Of a stretch of DNA of 64,000 bases, positions 1-11,978 are shown piece after piece. The translations under genes and the position numbers were made by a program. Positions within the stretch are counted from its first letter, which is position 1. Each line of letters starts with the position of its first letter. The DNA lies in contig JAIGNY010000456.1 in assembly GCA_020152595.1 (NCBI GenBank), positions 1,323,001 through 1,387,000 on the forward strand. Reading direction: 5' to 3'. Below the pieces are notes generated by a model. It was not told the DNA's origin. It searched no databases and worked only from the letters and a program-made list of their open reading frames with translations. The DNA is from Chiridota heheva. Taxonomy: Eukaryota > Echinodermata > Holothuroidea > Apodida > Chiridotidae.

Positions 1-1984
1 ATAAATGCACCAGAGTATCCTTCTTAATATCAGGGGCCTATACTTGCAATATCTAGCCTACCTCAGCTTCATTCCAAAAAGTGTCCTCAATTTTAGCTTG
101 AGAAATTGCCCATTTGAAAGCAAAAATGTGGGTGGAAGCAAGTGTCAATGGAATTTGGTTCCTCAAATATCAAGGGCCCAAATATTAAGGGCACAAAATT
201 TTAGTGTCATAATGAACTGCAGCAGACAAGAAAATTCACACGATCTTACTTCAAGTTCAAAATTCTTCTTGAACCTCACACTAAGGCTGTCACATGGACA
301 TGGAAATATAATTTGCTTGAAAACATGTTGAAAAGTGGGAAAGAACATAATATTCAGATCTGCATAGGCCCTGGTATTGGCCAGCAACCCTAGTATAATT
401 AGACCTAGGCCCTGATTTACATGATTGATATATTTTTGTGTGTCATGTGAGATGTGAAACAATACTTGTAACAAGCGCACATGTAGATGCTATCAATGTG
501 CAAACTAAGCTGTCATTTCTCATCAATAATGCAGTAGGCCTAGGCCGTATTAAGAACACTTTGCTACTGATGCAAAATACTCTGCCGCTTTTTCGTAGCC
601 TACCATTTGCTTTCATGTATAATTTGATAGGCCTACACCTTCTTAAAATTTCAAAAATTAAAGTTCACATGATACCAACAAGTTAATAGTCTGAGAAAAC
701 AATGACCTTATTCATGACAGTTTAAAAAGCTTAATTCTGAAAGAAATTAACCTTTTTCCACACTCAGTGCTTCAAATGGTATTTAAATTTGTTGTTCACC
801 TAGGCCTAGGACCTACGTGATTTGGCATGAAGATTCGCGCTAACGTTAGGCTACTGACGCAGTAACACTAACACATACAGTTGTATAGTGAGTGACCCAA
901 ATTTCACTACCACCCCGGAATTTCTACTATCCCTAATGTTACCCACCTTAGCAAAGTCAGACAATATTGTTATAATGTTAGGCCTAGCGTAGTTATTGAA
1001 CACATACATCCTATTGGGCTCAACTTTGATCTTCATGAATTTTTACGCGAAGCCGTTAAGAAAAATGTGACGTTTGAAACACAGTACAGGGAAGATGACT
1101 AACTTAGGCCTAATTTCCACTTGTTAAAGTGGTCCTGCCAAGCCTTCTAAAAAAAATTGAAATTGAACCTGTTATAGGTTTTTCATATCCCTAAATTTAA
1201 TTTTCCATCAAGAAATCCTAGAAATAAGTCCATTTTCATAATGAAAAAGGACTTAGAAATTGATCATTTATTGCTTGCTCTGAAAAAAAAAGTTGAAAGG
1301 GATTTGTAATGTCATAACAGTTTGCTACGTCATTTCAGAGACTGCTGATCATAAACAATGCATCACTCACATACTAACCATGTACAAATAGCGCCTGATT
1401 GTGAAAGTTTTTAGCACTGTTTAGATTTTAATTTGTCATCTTCAAATTCAAGCTATGATAAAAATGATTTAGAAATAAATGAAGAACATTCTCATAATGA
1501 AGGAATGTCGTTCCTTTTGAATTTGAACCGCTTGCAGACAAGAAAGAAGGATCAGGCTTACAACCCTTACATGGGCCCTTACACAGTCCAAAAAGTACAA
1601 AGTTTGCATAGTCGGCATGAATTTTTCACTGTTTGGCAAGTAATATTTTGCTAAACATAGTCAAATTGAAGTGTTTGCAACAACATCTACTTCTTTTTTT
1701 TTTACGTCTAATGGAAATATAAAGTTTTATTTATCAATGTTCAAGTCTGTTGCTTGACGTTGAGTCAACAGGCCTACGTGAACTGAATAGCTTATTCACA
1801 CAATCTGTTTGCGTTTTTGCACTTGATTTGAAAGTTTTTAAGAATTTGTAATTTTTTTATATATTTTTTTTTACGGCTTCGCATATGGATACAATAATTA
1901 CAATTCAGTTCTATTTTATCAATTTTTCTTCCTTTAATCATATTCCACCCACTAAAAAATTACTTATACAAATTTTTCAAGTGA
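1..1984. other. AT-rich stretch without a recognisable gene
   Basis: No open frame here has recognisable protein similarity, splice context or coding-like composition. The stretch is AT-rich and carries scattered TAGGCCTA and CCTAGGCC words, which recur at 10.1, 14.4-14.7, 61.2 and 63.4 kb. A frame near 1433-1654 reads through but has no recognised domain. I see no RNA gene or complete mobile element. Confidence 0.5.
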
Positions 1985-2200
1985 TTAAGTAGTGCTGTCA
2001 GTTACGGCTTTGTCTTTTGAACGAGAGAGTAGTACAGTCGGTTACTGCTTTGTCTTCTGAGCGGGAGAGTAGCTTAGTCGGTTACAGCTTTGTCTTTTGA
2101 GCGAGAGAGTAGCGCAGTCAGTTACGACTTTGTCTTTTGAGCAAGAGAGTAGCGCAGTCGGCTACGGCTTTGTCTTTTGAGCGAAAGGTTATGAGTTCTA
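1985..2200 (+). repeat. 40-bp tandem repeat, five units, each with a tRNA A-box-like core
   Basis: The word GTTACGGCTT or a close variant starts at 2001, 2041, 2081, 2121 and 2161, an exact 40-bp period. Each unit reads roughly gagagtagcgcagtcggtta followed by cggctttgtcttttgagc. The TAGCGCAGTCGG part resembles the A box of an RNA polymerase III tRNA-type promoter. The last unit runs into AAGGTTATGAGTTCTAATT, which resembles a degenerate B box. The best reading is a tRNA-derived SINE head whose 5' half was amplified in tandem. Confidence 0.75.
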
Positions 2201-2930
2201 ATTATTTTTTTTCCTCTGTTTCTTTCATTTGAATTTTTATTACTCGTGAAACAGTAAAAATTTCATGTCAGAGACGATGCGATCAAGCTACTGTTTAAAT
2301 CGAACAGAAACAGGGGTAACAATCTGGCGTGAGCTGAATATGGCACTGTACCTGGTAAGCCCCAAAACTCGGTTCATATCAAGTGCACAAAACATGTCCA
2401 GAATTGTTTCGTTTTGTCGCCCTTTGCCATTGATAAACAACTTGTAGCTTGAGAATTTATATTACTGCATCCTCACAATACTGCAGCATTTTATTTAATA
2501 TTTGCTTGGAAAATGTAATATTTTAGAAGAACAAACAAATATGCTATCGATACTAGTTGTGAAATTTCAATGGCAGACACACGTTATACCTGGCATTGAT
2601 GCATTGTTTAGATACAGGCATTCCCAAAATGACGTTATTGCGTAAACGAGCCTTATTCTGTTTGTTTTTTTGTCAAGGTGACGAAAAAAGATTTTCTTGC
2701 AATCGATTGGGTTTTGTGCAGAAAAAGTTATATTTTTGCAAATCAATTAACATATTTAACGTAAGTCCGACCCCATGGCAGGACTACTTATTAATCTCCA
2801 TTTTCAACTAATTAGCCTAGGGCCTAGCCTAAGGTTAGATTGGTAGCTTAGAATAACAATTTATTGTTAATTTCGATCAGTAGGCTCTACCAGCCTACGT
2901 TTCAGTGGTACACTTGCTGGATAATTACTT
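2201..2930. other. No gene seen
   Basis: AT-rich sequence. Short open frames at 2265-2447 and 2596-2811 have no recognisable domain and no coding-like features. No tRNA, tandem array or terminal inverted repeat was found. Confidence 0.45.
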
Positions 2931-2934
2931 TAGG

Positions 2935-4010
2935 CATGTATAACACATTGAACATCTTAAAGAAGACAACTTTGGAATAAACTCCCTCAAAGATAAAAGA
3001 GAACTAGTAACATATGGCAGACAAAAAGCTGAGGTCTTTAACAACCAATTTCTCTCAGTCTCCACCATAGAGGATGAAGGCAACATGGACTGAACAATTT
3101 CCACCAATGTCTAACATAATCATCAATACCCATGGGGTACAGAAGTTCTTATAAAAACTACAACCAAAGAAAGCAGCTGGCCCAGACAATCTTCCTTCTT
3201 ATATACTAAGGGAATATACATTTGAACTTTCCTCTGCCCTCACAAGCATTTTTCAAAGGTCCTTAGATTCAGGGGATCTACCTGAGGACTGGAGGCAAGC
3301 AGGCTAATATCAGTCCAATATATATAAAAAAAAAAAAAAAAAAGGCTGACAGAACCAAAGCTTCTAATTATTGTCCTGTATCCCTCACATCAATGTGCTG
3401 CAAAACTCTGGACACATCCTTCACTCAAATATCATGGATGATCACATTGACACCCACATCCTATGTGAAAATCAACATGGATTCCGATGCAATTATTTCT
3501 GTGAATCCCAACTCATTCAAACAGTTCAAATTTGGCATGCTCACTGGACAACTTAGAAACAAACAAACGCAATAAAAATGAATTTCTCGAAAGCTTTTGA
3601 TAAAGTTGCCCACAACAGACTTCCCTGAAAATAAATCATTACGGCATCAACAACCAAGTATTAAATTGGACCTCTGCTTTCCTGAAAACCGATACCAGAG
3701 AGTTATTGTCGAGGGGTCGCTTGGAGTGGGTCCATAGTCCCCCCAGCTCTTTTGTTCTTAGTTTTCACCAATGATCTGCCTGCTAATATCTGTTCTCATG
3801 TTAGGTAATTTGCAGATGACAATCATGACTGCCATGGTATAATGTACAACATAATAGAAAAGCCAGAAGATGCATTAGTTACAACATGACCGTGACAGTT
3901 TAGGAAAGGAGAAGACATGGCAAATGGAATTTAATGCAGAAAAATGCTTAGTTATGAGGGTAACCCACTCAAAGAACCCAACTTGATTGGTACCAAGATT
4001 GGAGACCACT
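2935..4010 (+). pseudogene. Decayed non-LTR retrotransposon (LINE) reverse transcriptase
   Basis: Translating all three forward frames piecewise recovers the reverse transcriptase order typical of CR1/Jockey-like LINEs. A KKAAGPDNLPSYIL-type segment lies near 3165-3210, followed by LPEDWRQA near 3280 and a NYCPVSLTSMCCKTL segment near 3365-3410. ENQHGF follows near 3465, then FSKAFDKVAHNRL near 3585-3620, FTNDLPANI near 3765, and FADD, the catalytic YADD equivalent, near 3810. Stops, frameshifts and an A-rich expansion near 3328-3345 break the frame throughout. It cannot encode an active enzyme. The clade is not certain from reading alone. Confidence 0.85.
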
Positions 4011-4740
4011 CGGGGAAATATTTTTTAAGGGGATCAACTAAATGTTCAAAAAATGAATTAGACTAACATCATTAATTAAGTATTTTTATTAAAGTTTTTG
4101 TCTGTTTTTTATTGACAATGGCTGTCAATAACTTTGTTTTTATTTTGAGCGGACATTGAAGACCTTCCAATTTAAACATCCACCTTTCATAACCTACCCC
4201 CTGCTCACATTAGAATAACATGTAGGCCTAACGTTAATGTTAGTGGCGACTTAAAGTTAAAGGCAAGGTGACCTTAAAGTCACCACGTAGATTTTCCGAA
4301 GTTTAAATGCAAATTACTTTTAAAGTTTCCAATAAATATAGCTGTTGACTGCATTTCCAACTGTGTGAAGAGTGTTTTGTTTATTTTTGAACAAAAAGTT
4401 AACGTGAAGTTATTTCAGGCCAATATTTTTGTGAAATCTATCACGGAACTTCGGAAGTGGCGACTGTTATGTATAAGAATTCATTGCCATAATCATAATA
4501 GTTGTTACAGCTTGTAATGAGGGCGCCATTCTTATTCGATTCGCTCTCTTATGACGCAACCACGATGTAGTGAAAGTACACTTGCTTGAGCTCCTGGAAT
4601 TAACCGTCTTTTGTCTGTTTATGATATAAATGCCTCAACCAGGACATAACAGCGACTTAAAAGGTAGGTTACATTAGATCATGTCTACCGTTAGGCCGTT
4701 GCTATTAACGCTAGTAGCATGGGGGAGCCTACAGTAGTTT
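4011..4740. other. Intergenic stretch with a possible short first exon
   Basis: There is no recognisable protein-coding similarity. Positions 4630-4663 contain an ATG, eleven sense codons (MPQPGHNSDLK) and then a strong donor-like GTAGGT. Upstream 4520-4625 is less AT-rich than its surroundings. This could be a first coding exon of an unseen gene, but no partner exon could be identified, so it is only a candidate. Confidence 0.2.
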
Positions 4741-5563
4741 CGTGCACTTAGCAAAAATTCTATTAAAAACGAGAACTTACTTTAAAAATTCTTTGAAGGT
4801 GTCACTAAACTTCTCATCTTTGTAACCGTGATGTATTAAAAAAAAAAATTCCATGAAAAAGTCAAGCGATAACAAATTATAACAAAACGTGTTTATTAAA
4901 GTTTGAGGATCTCCTAATTTTGTGCATCTATTGGCGTACTTTGGATTTTGCTTGAAGATCCTTTAAAACAGTATGCAAAATGTTGTTTTAAAACAGTTAA
5001 CGTACATAAAACATTCAAACGTAACAAAAAGATCAAAAATCACTCTTCCGAGTCTTTACAATGGGGCATAAGATTAACAAGCAATTGCACCAGAACATAT
5101 TCTGTTTCAATAGCTTATTTTTAGTGATATCTGGTGAAAAGAATCTACCTCGACCTTTTATTTGTTTCTTTAATCTCTTTTTTTTTTGTGCATTAACACT
5201 CACATATTATTCAGTTGAATAAGAATAATATAAGAAAATAGATAATTTTACATCCTATCGCGGGAATGGAAATGATCTTTTGTAACGTCACAGCCTTAAA
5301 CTTAAAAGTTTAGGCTTTTAAATATTCATCAGTTTTGAACCCGATGTGACCTTTGTTTATACTTTTTATAGCTTAGGCAATGATTACATAATAAAACGTC
5401 CTTTATCCTAACATCAGTGACAGCAGATGTATGTGTGTTTGAGTGAGAAGAAAAAATTGCTGTTTTTATTGGTTCAATTGGACCAGTGATTTTTGAAAGA
5501 AAAATATCTTTTAGGATGTGAGTTACATTGCATTATAAATAAGAAATATTGGTCTCCCTTACC
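4741..5563 (+). repeat. Block A of a large dispersed repeat (inverted copy near 61600-62390)
   Basis: Most of this segment matches the reverse complement of about 61600-62390 over several hundred bases with small indels. Shared stretches include GATAACAAATTATAACAAAA at 4868 and its complement near 62240. Others are GCAAAATGTTGTTTT near 4975 and TAAACTT-rich words near 5290 and 61780. At 4717-4734 the block is preceded by a GTAGCATGGGGGA word that marks the start of block B in the other copy. That points to an internal deletion here. Confidence 0.8.
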
Positions 5564-6233
5564 CAGACCTGCCAACCTTTAGGCTCACCAAACTGTATTC
5601 TGGAACTACAAAAGTTGTATTTTTGATAAAAAAAACTGTACTCTTCAAACAAAATGTACAAAACAAAGGTTTACTGTGGCTGAAAATAATTTACCATTAT
5701 CAAAGCCATATTTAAACATTAATATCACTCACAAAATTACCGCTTAATACAAAAAACAACATGCTTGAAACACTGTTAAAACTGCGTGTATTACAATTTA
5801 CACATGTAACGTTAGTTACCGGACCACATGTTTCGTTTGTATATAGGCACCGTGACAATCATTCATCTCGCGTATGCAACGTTCTGATTGGCTACACTCG
5901 GACGAAAAATTGTTGTTTACACCCCATGCACCAATCACAGATGCCCTAGCTTAAGGTAGGTTGCCGTATGCATAATTAACTTTTTTTCCCCTTTTTTTGG
6001 CGGCAGCCACAGATGAATTTGAATCGGTTAAGTCAGCAAAAATCCTTCAAGAGGAGATGAACGCCAACTGAGCGTAAAAAGTATGAGTTAAATTTTTTTT
6101 TAAAAGAATAAATAAATAATAATAATAAAAATAAAAATAAATAAATCGTATTCTGGTGCCAAAAAACGTACAATCGTATTCTCAACATTTTCCTGTATTA
6201 AAAACGGCAAAATCGTACTAGTTGGCAGGTCTG
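5564..6233 (+). mobile_element. Non-autonomous hAT element, about 670 bp
   Basis: Terminal inverted repeats read CAGACCTGCCAAC at the left and GTTGGCAGGTCTG at the right. Flanks CCTTACCC and GCTTACCC look like an 8-bp target duplication with one mismatch. Positions 6018-6072 match the 3' coding end of the larger hAT at 14132-14182 and keep an open frame (DEFESVKSAKILQEEMNAN then stop). The element is therefore probably a deletion derivative of a related hAT transposon. It sits inside or at the edge of block A. Confidence 0.7.
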
Positions 6234-6394
6234 CTTACCCCAGGAAGAGTCATTTTCAAAATTTTGAATGTAAGTTTTAGACTCGTAAGTCCAATTGTTT
6301 GAAATTGGTTGCTAAACTAGGTGGAATCGAACATATTACGTAGTGCACGAATTTAGTGGGTGCACAAAATTAGGTTTAGTTACTATACTAGCCC

Positions 6395-6467
6395 AGACCT
6401 CTGTGGTGTAGTGGTTAGTGCTTTGTCCTCTCACCCGCACGTCCCGGGTTCGAATCCTGGTGGGTCT
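6395..6467 (+). repeat. tRNA-Glu(CTC)-like sequence, probably a SINE head or tRNA pseudogene
   Basis: A 73-base cloverleaf-like segment starts AGACCTC and ends TGGGTCT, giving an acceptor stem with one mismatch. It has an A box (TGGTGTAGTGGTTAGTGC) and an almost perfect B box (GGTTCGAATCC). The expected anticodon loop CTCTCAC would give anticodon CTC, but the anticodon stem does not pair. That argues against a working tRNA and for a tRNA-derived SINE or pseudogene. Confidence 0.6.
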
Positions 6468-6603
6468 GCAACCAGTGAGTTCACAACTGGTTATCAAAGG
6501 CTTGATAACTTTTGAGCCGTAGGTCTAGGCCTATATAAAAATTCTTCGTTTATAACTTATAAGCCACAGTATTTGTTATTTTTTCCCAAAGAGATGTACA
6601 CAA

Positions 6604-6787
6604 GATGAATTTTTACCCCCATTATAGTCTAAATGCCCGAAAATTTGCTGCAAACCAAAGAAATGTTGCGATGATGACATGAAGAAGCAGCACAACTTCA
6701 ATGACGTCATCGCAACATTTCTTTGGTTTGCAGCAAATTGTCGGGCTTTTAAACTGTCATGACTGTGATGGAGGTAGAAAATTCATC
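6604..6787. repeat. Fold-back element with long inverted arms
   Basis: The left arm contains AATTTGCTGCAAACCAAAGA and continues into AATGTTGCGATGA. The right arm from about 6706 is its reverse complement. The similarity extends outward to GATGAATTTTTACC on the left and its imperfect complement ending ATTCATC on the right. The loop is about 30 bases around 6690. The RNA would form a long hairpin. It is most simply a small fold-back MITE. Confidence 0.75.
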
Positions 6788-7079
6788 GTTTGCAATGTCA
6801 GGCCCTAAGGCTACATCTCATCGGAAAAACTGCCTAGCCTAACGTTAGGCCTAGTGTGGCTTAACTAGGCCTAGTTATAATTTGAAGATTTAAGGAGTCT
6901 CTGGCAAATGTGAGTTGAGTGAAAAAAAATGCAATTAAGATTTGCGAGTGGTCAAAAAAAAGAAATCTTCATATAGGCCTACGGTTCGAAAGTCGCGGTA
7001 GGGAGGTGACCTACCTTGTTAGGCCTACAGGCCTAGGCCCTGGGTTGCCACAATGCTAGGAACACCAGTGGACCTAGTC

Positions 7080-7525
7080 AGATAAACATCTGACCGTAGT
7101 ATACGCTATAGCCATTACATGACTGCGAATACTGGGTCAGACATCATCCTATGCATATAACGGTGGAAACCGCTACATTGACTCATCATAGTCGCATCAC
7201 AGAATATTTGCGACACACTCCTGTTTTGCGAACATTTTCCAAGAAATTTGTACTTTGTTACCTCATTCATTTGAACCTGCAAAAAAGTTAAGCTACATAA
7301 CTAAAGAAGCTTCGAGTATGTAACTCTTAATCTTAAAAGCTTGGGCACTTAAAAATACATTTCAATAACTATGAAGTAAAACCCGTAAAAAGAAGAAACT
7401 TTCACCTACCTCTGTTGCTACCTTCTAACAATTGTGTGTGCCGAAGTGATATACCTAATTTTTTCAAATTCTATTGAACATCAGCCATGCCAGCGTAGCG
7501 TAAATACTGAACGCGGGCGTAAAAA
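7080..7525 (+). repeat. Block B of the large dispersed repeat (inverted copy near 62790-63205)
   Basis: Shared words with the reverse complement of the right-hand copy include AGTCAGATAAACATCTGACC, CAGACATCATCCTATGCATA and CCGCTACATTGACTCA. CAAGAAATTTGTACTTT, GTAACTCTTAATCTTAAAAG and CAGCGTAGCGTAAAT are also shared. In the right-hand copy block B runs straight into block C. Here the two are separated by about 2.4 kb. Confidence 0.8.
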
Positions 7526-9930
7526 ACAAATGGTGCGTCTAAAACAAGTGCACATTGACTTTACTGATTGAAGATAGTATTAGTAATCATGGACATATAG
7601 GTAATATTCAAGACATCTAATTAATGAAATAAATGATAAGTATACATTCATGTTTCGTTTTTTGCCAAATACATCCTAAGCAACTAAAGGTGGCAATCAA
7701 AATAATGAATAGAGATGATACTTTCATGAACTGTTTGGCAACTGGAAGCGTCAAAAATTTAATTGAAGCCAATGAAATTTACCCCAAGTTTAAGCCTACT
7801 GCCATACATTATCAATTAAAATTGTAGTGAAAATTATTATGAGGTGTACTGAAAACTAAGTAAAGATGCACAATAAAGGAGTTTCCAGTATACTTCAATG
7901 TTGTTCCCAATCATGGGTTTCATTCTGGTACAACTGCATGCAAAATAGGCAAGAAGCGAGTCAAAAAGAGGGCAACATGGTCATAAAACATCGGGTATGC
8001 ATGCATCTGAAAGTGAAAAAGCACAAATGATGAGAAATAACAGTTTTTATATCAAAAAACAACCATTTCAATGCATAAAAGAGTTTTGAGCATCACAACT
8101 GTTACTTTATAGCAAGGGTGAAAATAACACCTAAAATAAATATCAAAAAGGCACACCTTGATCCGTTGTTCTCGTGAAATGGAGGGCCCAATTCTTGCCT
8201 CCATTATCCCGTGAGGAAAAGGGTTAAGGTGTTCTTGGTTTCATTGCCCGTCTACGTCTCATACAGAAGGCTTTGATATGTAGATCATTTTTTTTTTTTT
8301 TGTATTCAAATTGTAGCCTTAGTATTATATAAATAGATATAGGCAAAAAAAACCTATTCTAAATTGTCCCGATTTATTTTTTGTCGGACGAATTTGTCTA
8401 ACACCCCCTGCGATCAAAGTATAGTTATACCCCTGCATGCAAGATGAGCAGAGGACAGAATTAGTCCAGAACAGAATTAAAACTTACGAATTGCGGGTAT
8501 TTATAACACTTTAAATGAAACTAAGGTTCCTTTTGACTGTTTCAGATCCTCATTAAAAATATTAAATAAAGAAAGTGCCTGTTATGGATTTTCTACCTTT
8601 ATTGGCCTGAATTCCATCCACCTTCCCTAGGTATAGCTAAAAGCGCAATTCCTCTCCCTACCGCGACTAAAATTTATTCAAATTCAATCGGCCTGAAAAT
8701 TGCTGATGCCTTTTTCTTTTGATATTAAATTTGCAATCACAACAGCTAGAAAATCAGAATACAATTTCTTTGGATGAAGCCAGGCCCGTATACGTCGAGA
8801 TACGAGAAATAGATGCACTTGAAAATCGATCCAAGAGATCAAACTACGTTCTTAACCGGGCCAGTGCTTATGCTAAATCCAGAATGTTCTAAATTTGTCT
8901 TTGTGTTGACTTATTCATGTACACTTTGGAAAAACTAAATATGAAAGAAATTTGAGTTCCTTCAATTTCAATCAACCATACAGAACTTCATTATTGAGGG
9001 CCAAAAATACTTACCCCCAATAAAAAATAATAACAACGGAAATGGCCCATGTATCGTCCTCCCTTGAAACGCCACTAAATTTGTAAACGGGTGAGAGAAT
9101 TCATAACAGAATTTAATTGATGGTCTCCCCTCTTCCTTCCTCCCCTCCTCCCAGGATTGATGGGCCCCTTGACTATTTCCATACTGTCCATGAATAGTGT
9201 GGTTGTGATTTATCTATCAACACGCTCAATGAAATGCTAAGTTTCCTGTCCCCACCTGTTTTGAATACCATCTGTCTTTTGTTAGTTTCGCTAATTGGAA
9301 TGTTTGCGTCAAAGTGTTGATAAATTGTGATATCTTTGAACATGCACCCTTGATCGCCCATTGGGTGAAAGGTCATAATTCACCCCCCAAAAAGAGTATG
9401 TTTTGTATGTTGGCTCCTCAGGTCCATAGTCGGGGTGGGAAGGGGGGAGGGAATTGTCAGAACGAACAAACCCACTTTTGTTCAGAAAGTGCCCTTTTAA
9501 AATCTAAAAGAATAATACGCATCTGTAATTTCAATGTTTGTTGTCATACGAAAAACAGAGCACCCCTTTTCATTTTCCTTGCTACAGGTATTCTCCTGGT
9601 TCGCTGTCCCCAATTTTCTTCCAAAATCGCGTAAGAGAGGAACCAGAACCCTTCATAAAACAACAGAAAACTTTTAGGGACCTTCCATGATCTGCAGTGA
9701 AGTTCTAACATATTAGACTACGTACCCCAAATACTTTCTTGCAAAAGTGTCCTTATCTTCAGATCTTACTGTCATATTCCTTTTACTCTAGATTAAACGT
9801 TTTTCAGAAATACTGCTTGGAAAATACTGCTTTATCAACAAAACAGGTATCTATAATTAATTCATTTTTATAAAAATAACTGCAGTGCCATCTGTGGCCT
9901 TGTGAAAATCATGCTGTGCATCGGCGCGGC
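7526..9930. other. About 2.4 kb of unexplained sequence inserted between blocks B and C
   Basis: The right-hand copy shows that blocks B and C are contiguous, so this stretch is either an insertion here or a deletion there. I saw no terminal inverted repeats, transposase similarity, array or RNA gene inside it. Small open frames at 7633-7827 and 9314-9634 show no recognised domain. The boundaries are approximate to a few tens of bases. Confidence 0.5.
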
Positions 9931-9934
9931 CGCG

Positions 9935-10316
9935 GCGGCATGTGCGTCCACTTCGCTGGTGTTATATCTATTAGTACACATATCAGGGTTTGTGCACCCT
10001 AGTTAAAAAATGAAAAAAAGCATACGGTTGAACTGAAAGGAGTGTACAATATTGGCTTACATTTTTACCCATTTTAGGATTAGGCCTAGGCCCCCACCGA
10101 CATATTTTAATTAGCCTACTTAGGCCTACAAGAATAACAGGAAAAGTTAACTAGGCCTAGCCTAGGCCTATGATATATATTTTTATGTGCCTTAAGTACA
10201 GTAATTACAGTGTAAGAGGTGACGTAAATAGACGATGTAGTCGTGATTTAGGACTGAGGCAATTTCCACGTTAAAACAGATAGGATGGAGTCTAACTCTG
10301 TATTGCATGTAGGCCT
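9935..10316 (+). repeat. Block C of the large dispersed repeat, first part
   Basis: This matches the reverse complement of about 62430-62780. Shared words include ACTGAAAGGAGTGTACAATATTGGC and AAACAGATAGGATGGAGTCT in near-identical form. The block is cut at 10316 by the hAT transposon and resumes at 14566-14640 with GTGCGTAGCATG and CAGAGGGAGATGTTAT. Both are also adjacent in the uninterrupted right-hand copy. Confidence 0.85.
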
Positions 10317-11978
10317 CAGTATTTCCACTTCTCCCGAAATTACCTGAAATTCGGGAAATCTGGGTGCTCTTTGGGATGTTTTCGGGAAGGGGGATGATTT
10401 CGGGAAATTTGAGGAAATCTGGAAATTTGAAGAAAAAATTATTTATCTAGAAATTCGAGAGAATATTTTCCTCTGTTCTTCGATTTCGTATTAAATTAAT
10501 TTTGTATCATGTTTATATTCGTAAGTAAAGCAGCATTGTATTAAATGATTTACCGCAATCAACCAGTTTTCCGCCACTATAGGTATAGCGTACATACACT
10601 TGGGATGTCATGCATATACAGGAGTAGGACCCCATGGCATGCTAAGTGCCTGAGCATACAGCGGGCGTGATTTGAGCGAATCAGCTTTCATTGTTTTCAT
10701 ATATGCACTAGTTATAGTACGGTAATAATAATAGCCGGAATCAACCTGTTAAGAGTGCCATCGTACGCGTAGACTTAAGTCGAATCGGTGTGTAGCCCAC
10801 GTCTACGAATCAGAGTATTATTCTTAGCTATACAGTGAATGGTCGATCATTTGACTGGTAACAAGCAATTGCCATGGATCGGTTTTTAATGCGTACTACA
10901 CGGGACGAGAGTGACTCGATGGGGGATCAATCTAAGCCTGGGCCCAGTGCTAAGCCAAACAAAAACTAATACTTGTGTTGGAGTTCGCGATGATACACAA
11001 ACATGCACATTCTCAATAAAGAGTCAAGAGGAACAGTCTCAGATACTGTCGTCTTCGTCAGCTACCAAGAAAGCTAGGTATGAAACAAAGTTTTCAGAAA
11101 GTTGGCTTCATAATCTGCTTTTTGCACCCTGGCTACAAAAGAGGGAAGAAGGTACCAAAAGGAAGTTTGTACCATTTTGTAACATTTGCAAAGTGTGCAT
11201 TTCTATGGGGAAAACTGCAATAATAAGACACAAAGAGAGCAATAAACACAGGGAAGCTTCCAAAATGGCGGAAAATTTTTTTAAGACCCAACCTGGAATC
11301 CAGACATTCTTCCAAGTTCCATCACCGTCAGTTTTCAAAATGGAAATCAAATTATGTAGTTTCTTGGTTGAAAACAATCTTTCAATTTTGCTATCAGAAG
11401 ATCTCCTCGCATTTCTTAAAGAGTTTATTACCAGTTGATGAAACTCTAAGAAGTATCACATTAGGTAAACAGAAAGCGACCAACACAATTAGACAGGTGC
11501 TTGGCTTCCATTACATGAAAGAGGGAGTTCAGCAACTCAGAAGTCATAAATTCTCATTGATCATTCATGAGACAACAGATAAGTCAACCCAGAGTCAAAT
11601 GGCTGTACTTGGGACATATTTTGATGAAGAAACCTTCACAGTCACCCGTGTATTCATTGATCTCGTTGAAATGCCAGATGGAAAGGCAGACACCATCTAT
11701 AAAGCTGTAGTTCAGTGTTTCCAAGAGAAGCATATTCCCATGGAGAATATCACTGGGTTTTGTGCTGACACGTGTAATGTGATGTTTGAAAGTCACCATT
11801 CTGTTTCTCAGCTGCTTTGCAAGAATCACCCCTGGATCCTACCAATAAAGTGTTCATGTTACTTAATACATCTATGTGCTTCCCATGCTTCAAAGCAGCT
11901 ACCAAAATCATTGGAAGACCTGTGCAGAAACATTTATTCACATTTCAGTATGTCTCCCAAGAGAAATGATGCTTTTAA

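Noticed and set aside
1433-1654. A 73-codon frame with a NPYMGPYTVQKV segment that faintly recalls a retroelement integrase tail
   Set aside because: The similarity is a few residues only. No neighbouring integrase, reverse transcriptase or long terminal repeats were found.
6395-6467. A working tRNA-Glu gene
   Set aside because: The A and B boxes are good and the acceptor nearly pairs, but the anticodon stem does not form. A SINE head or pseudogene fits better.
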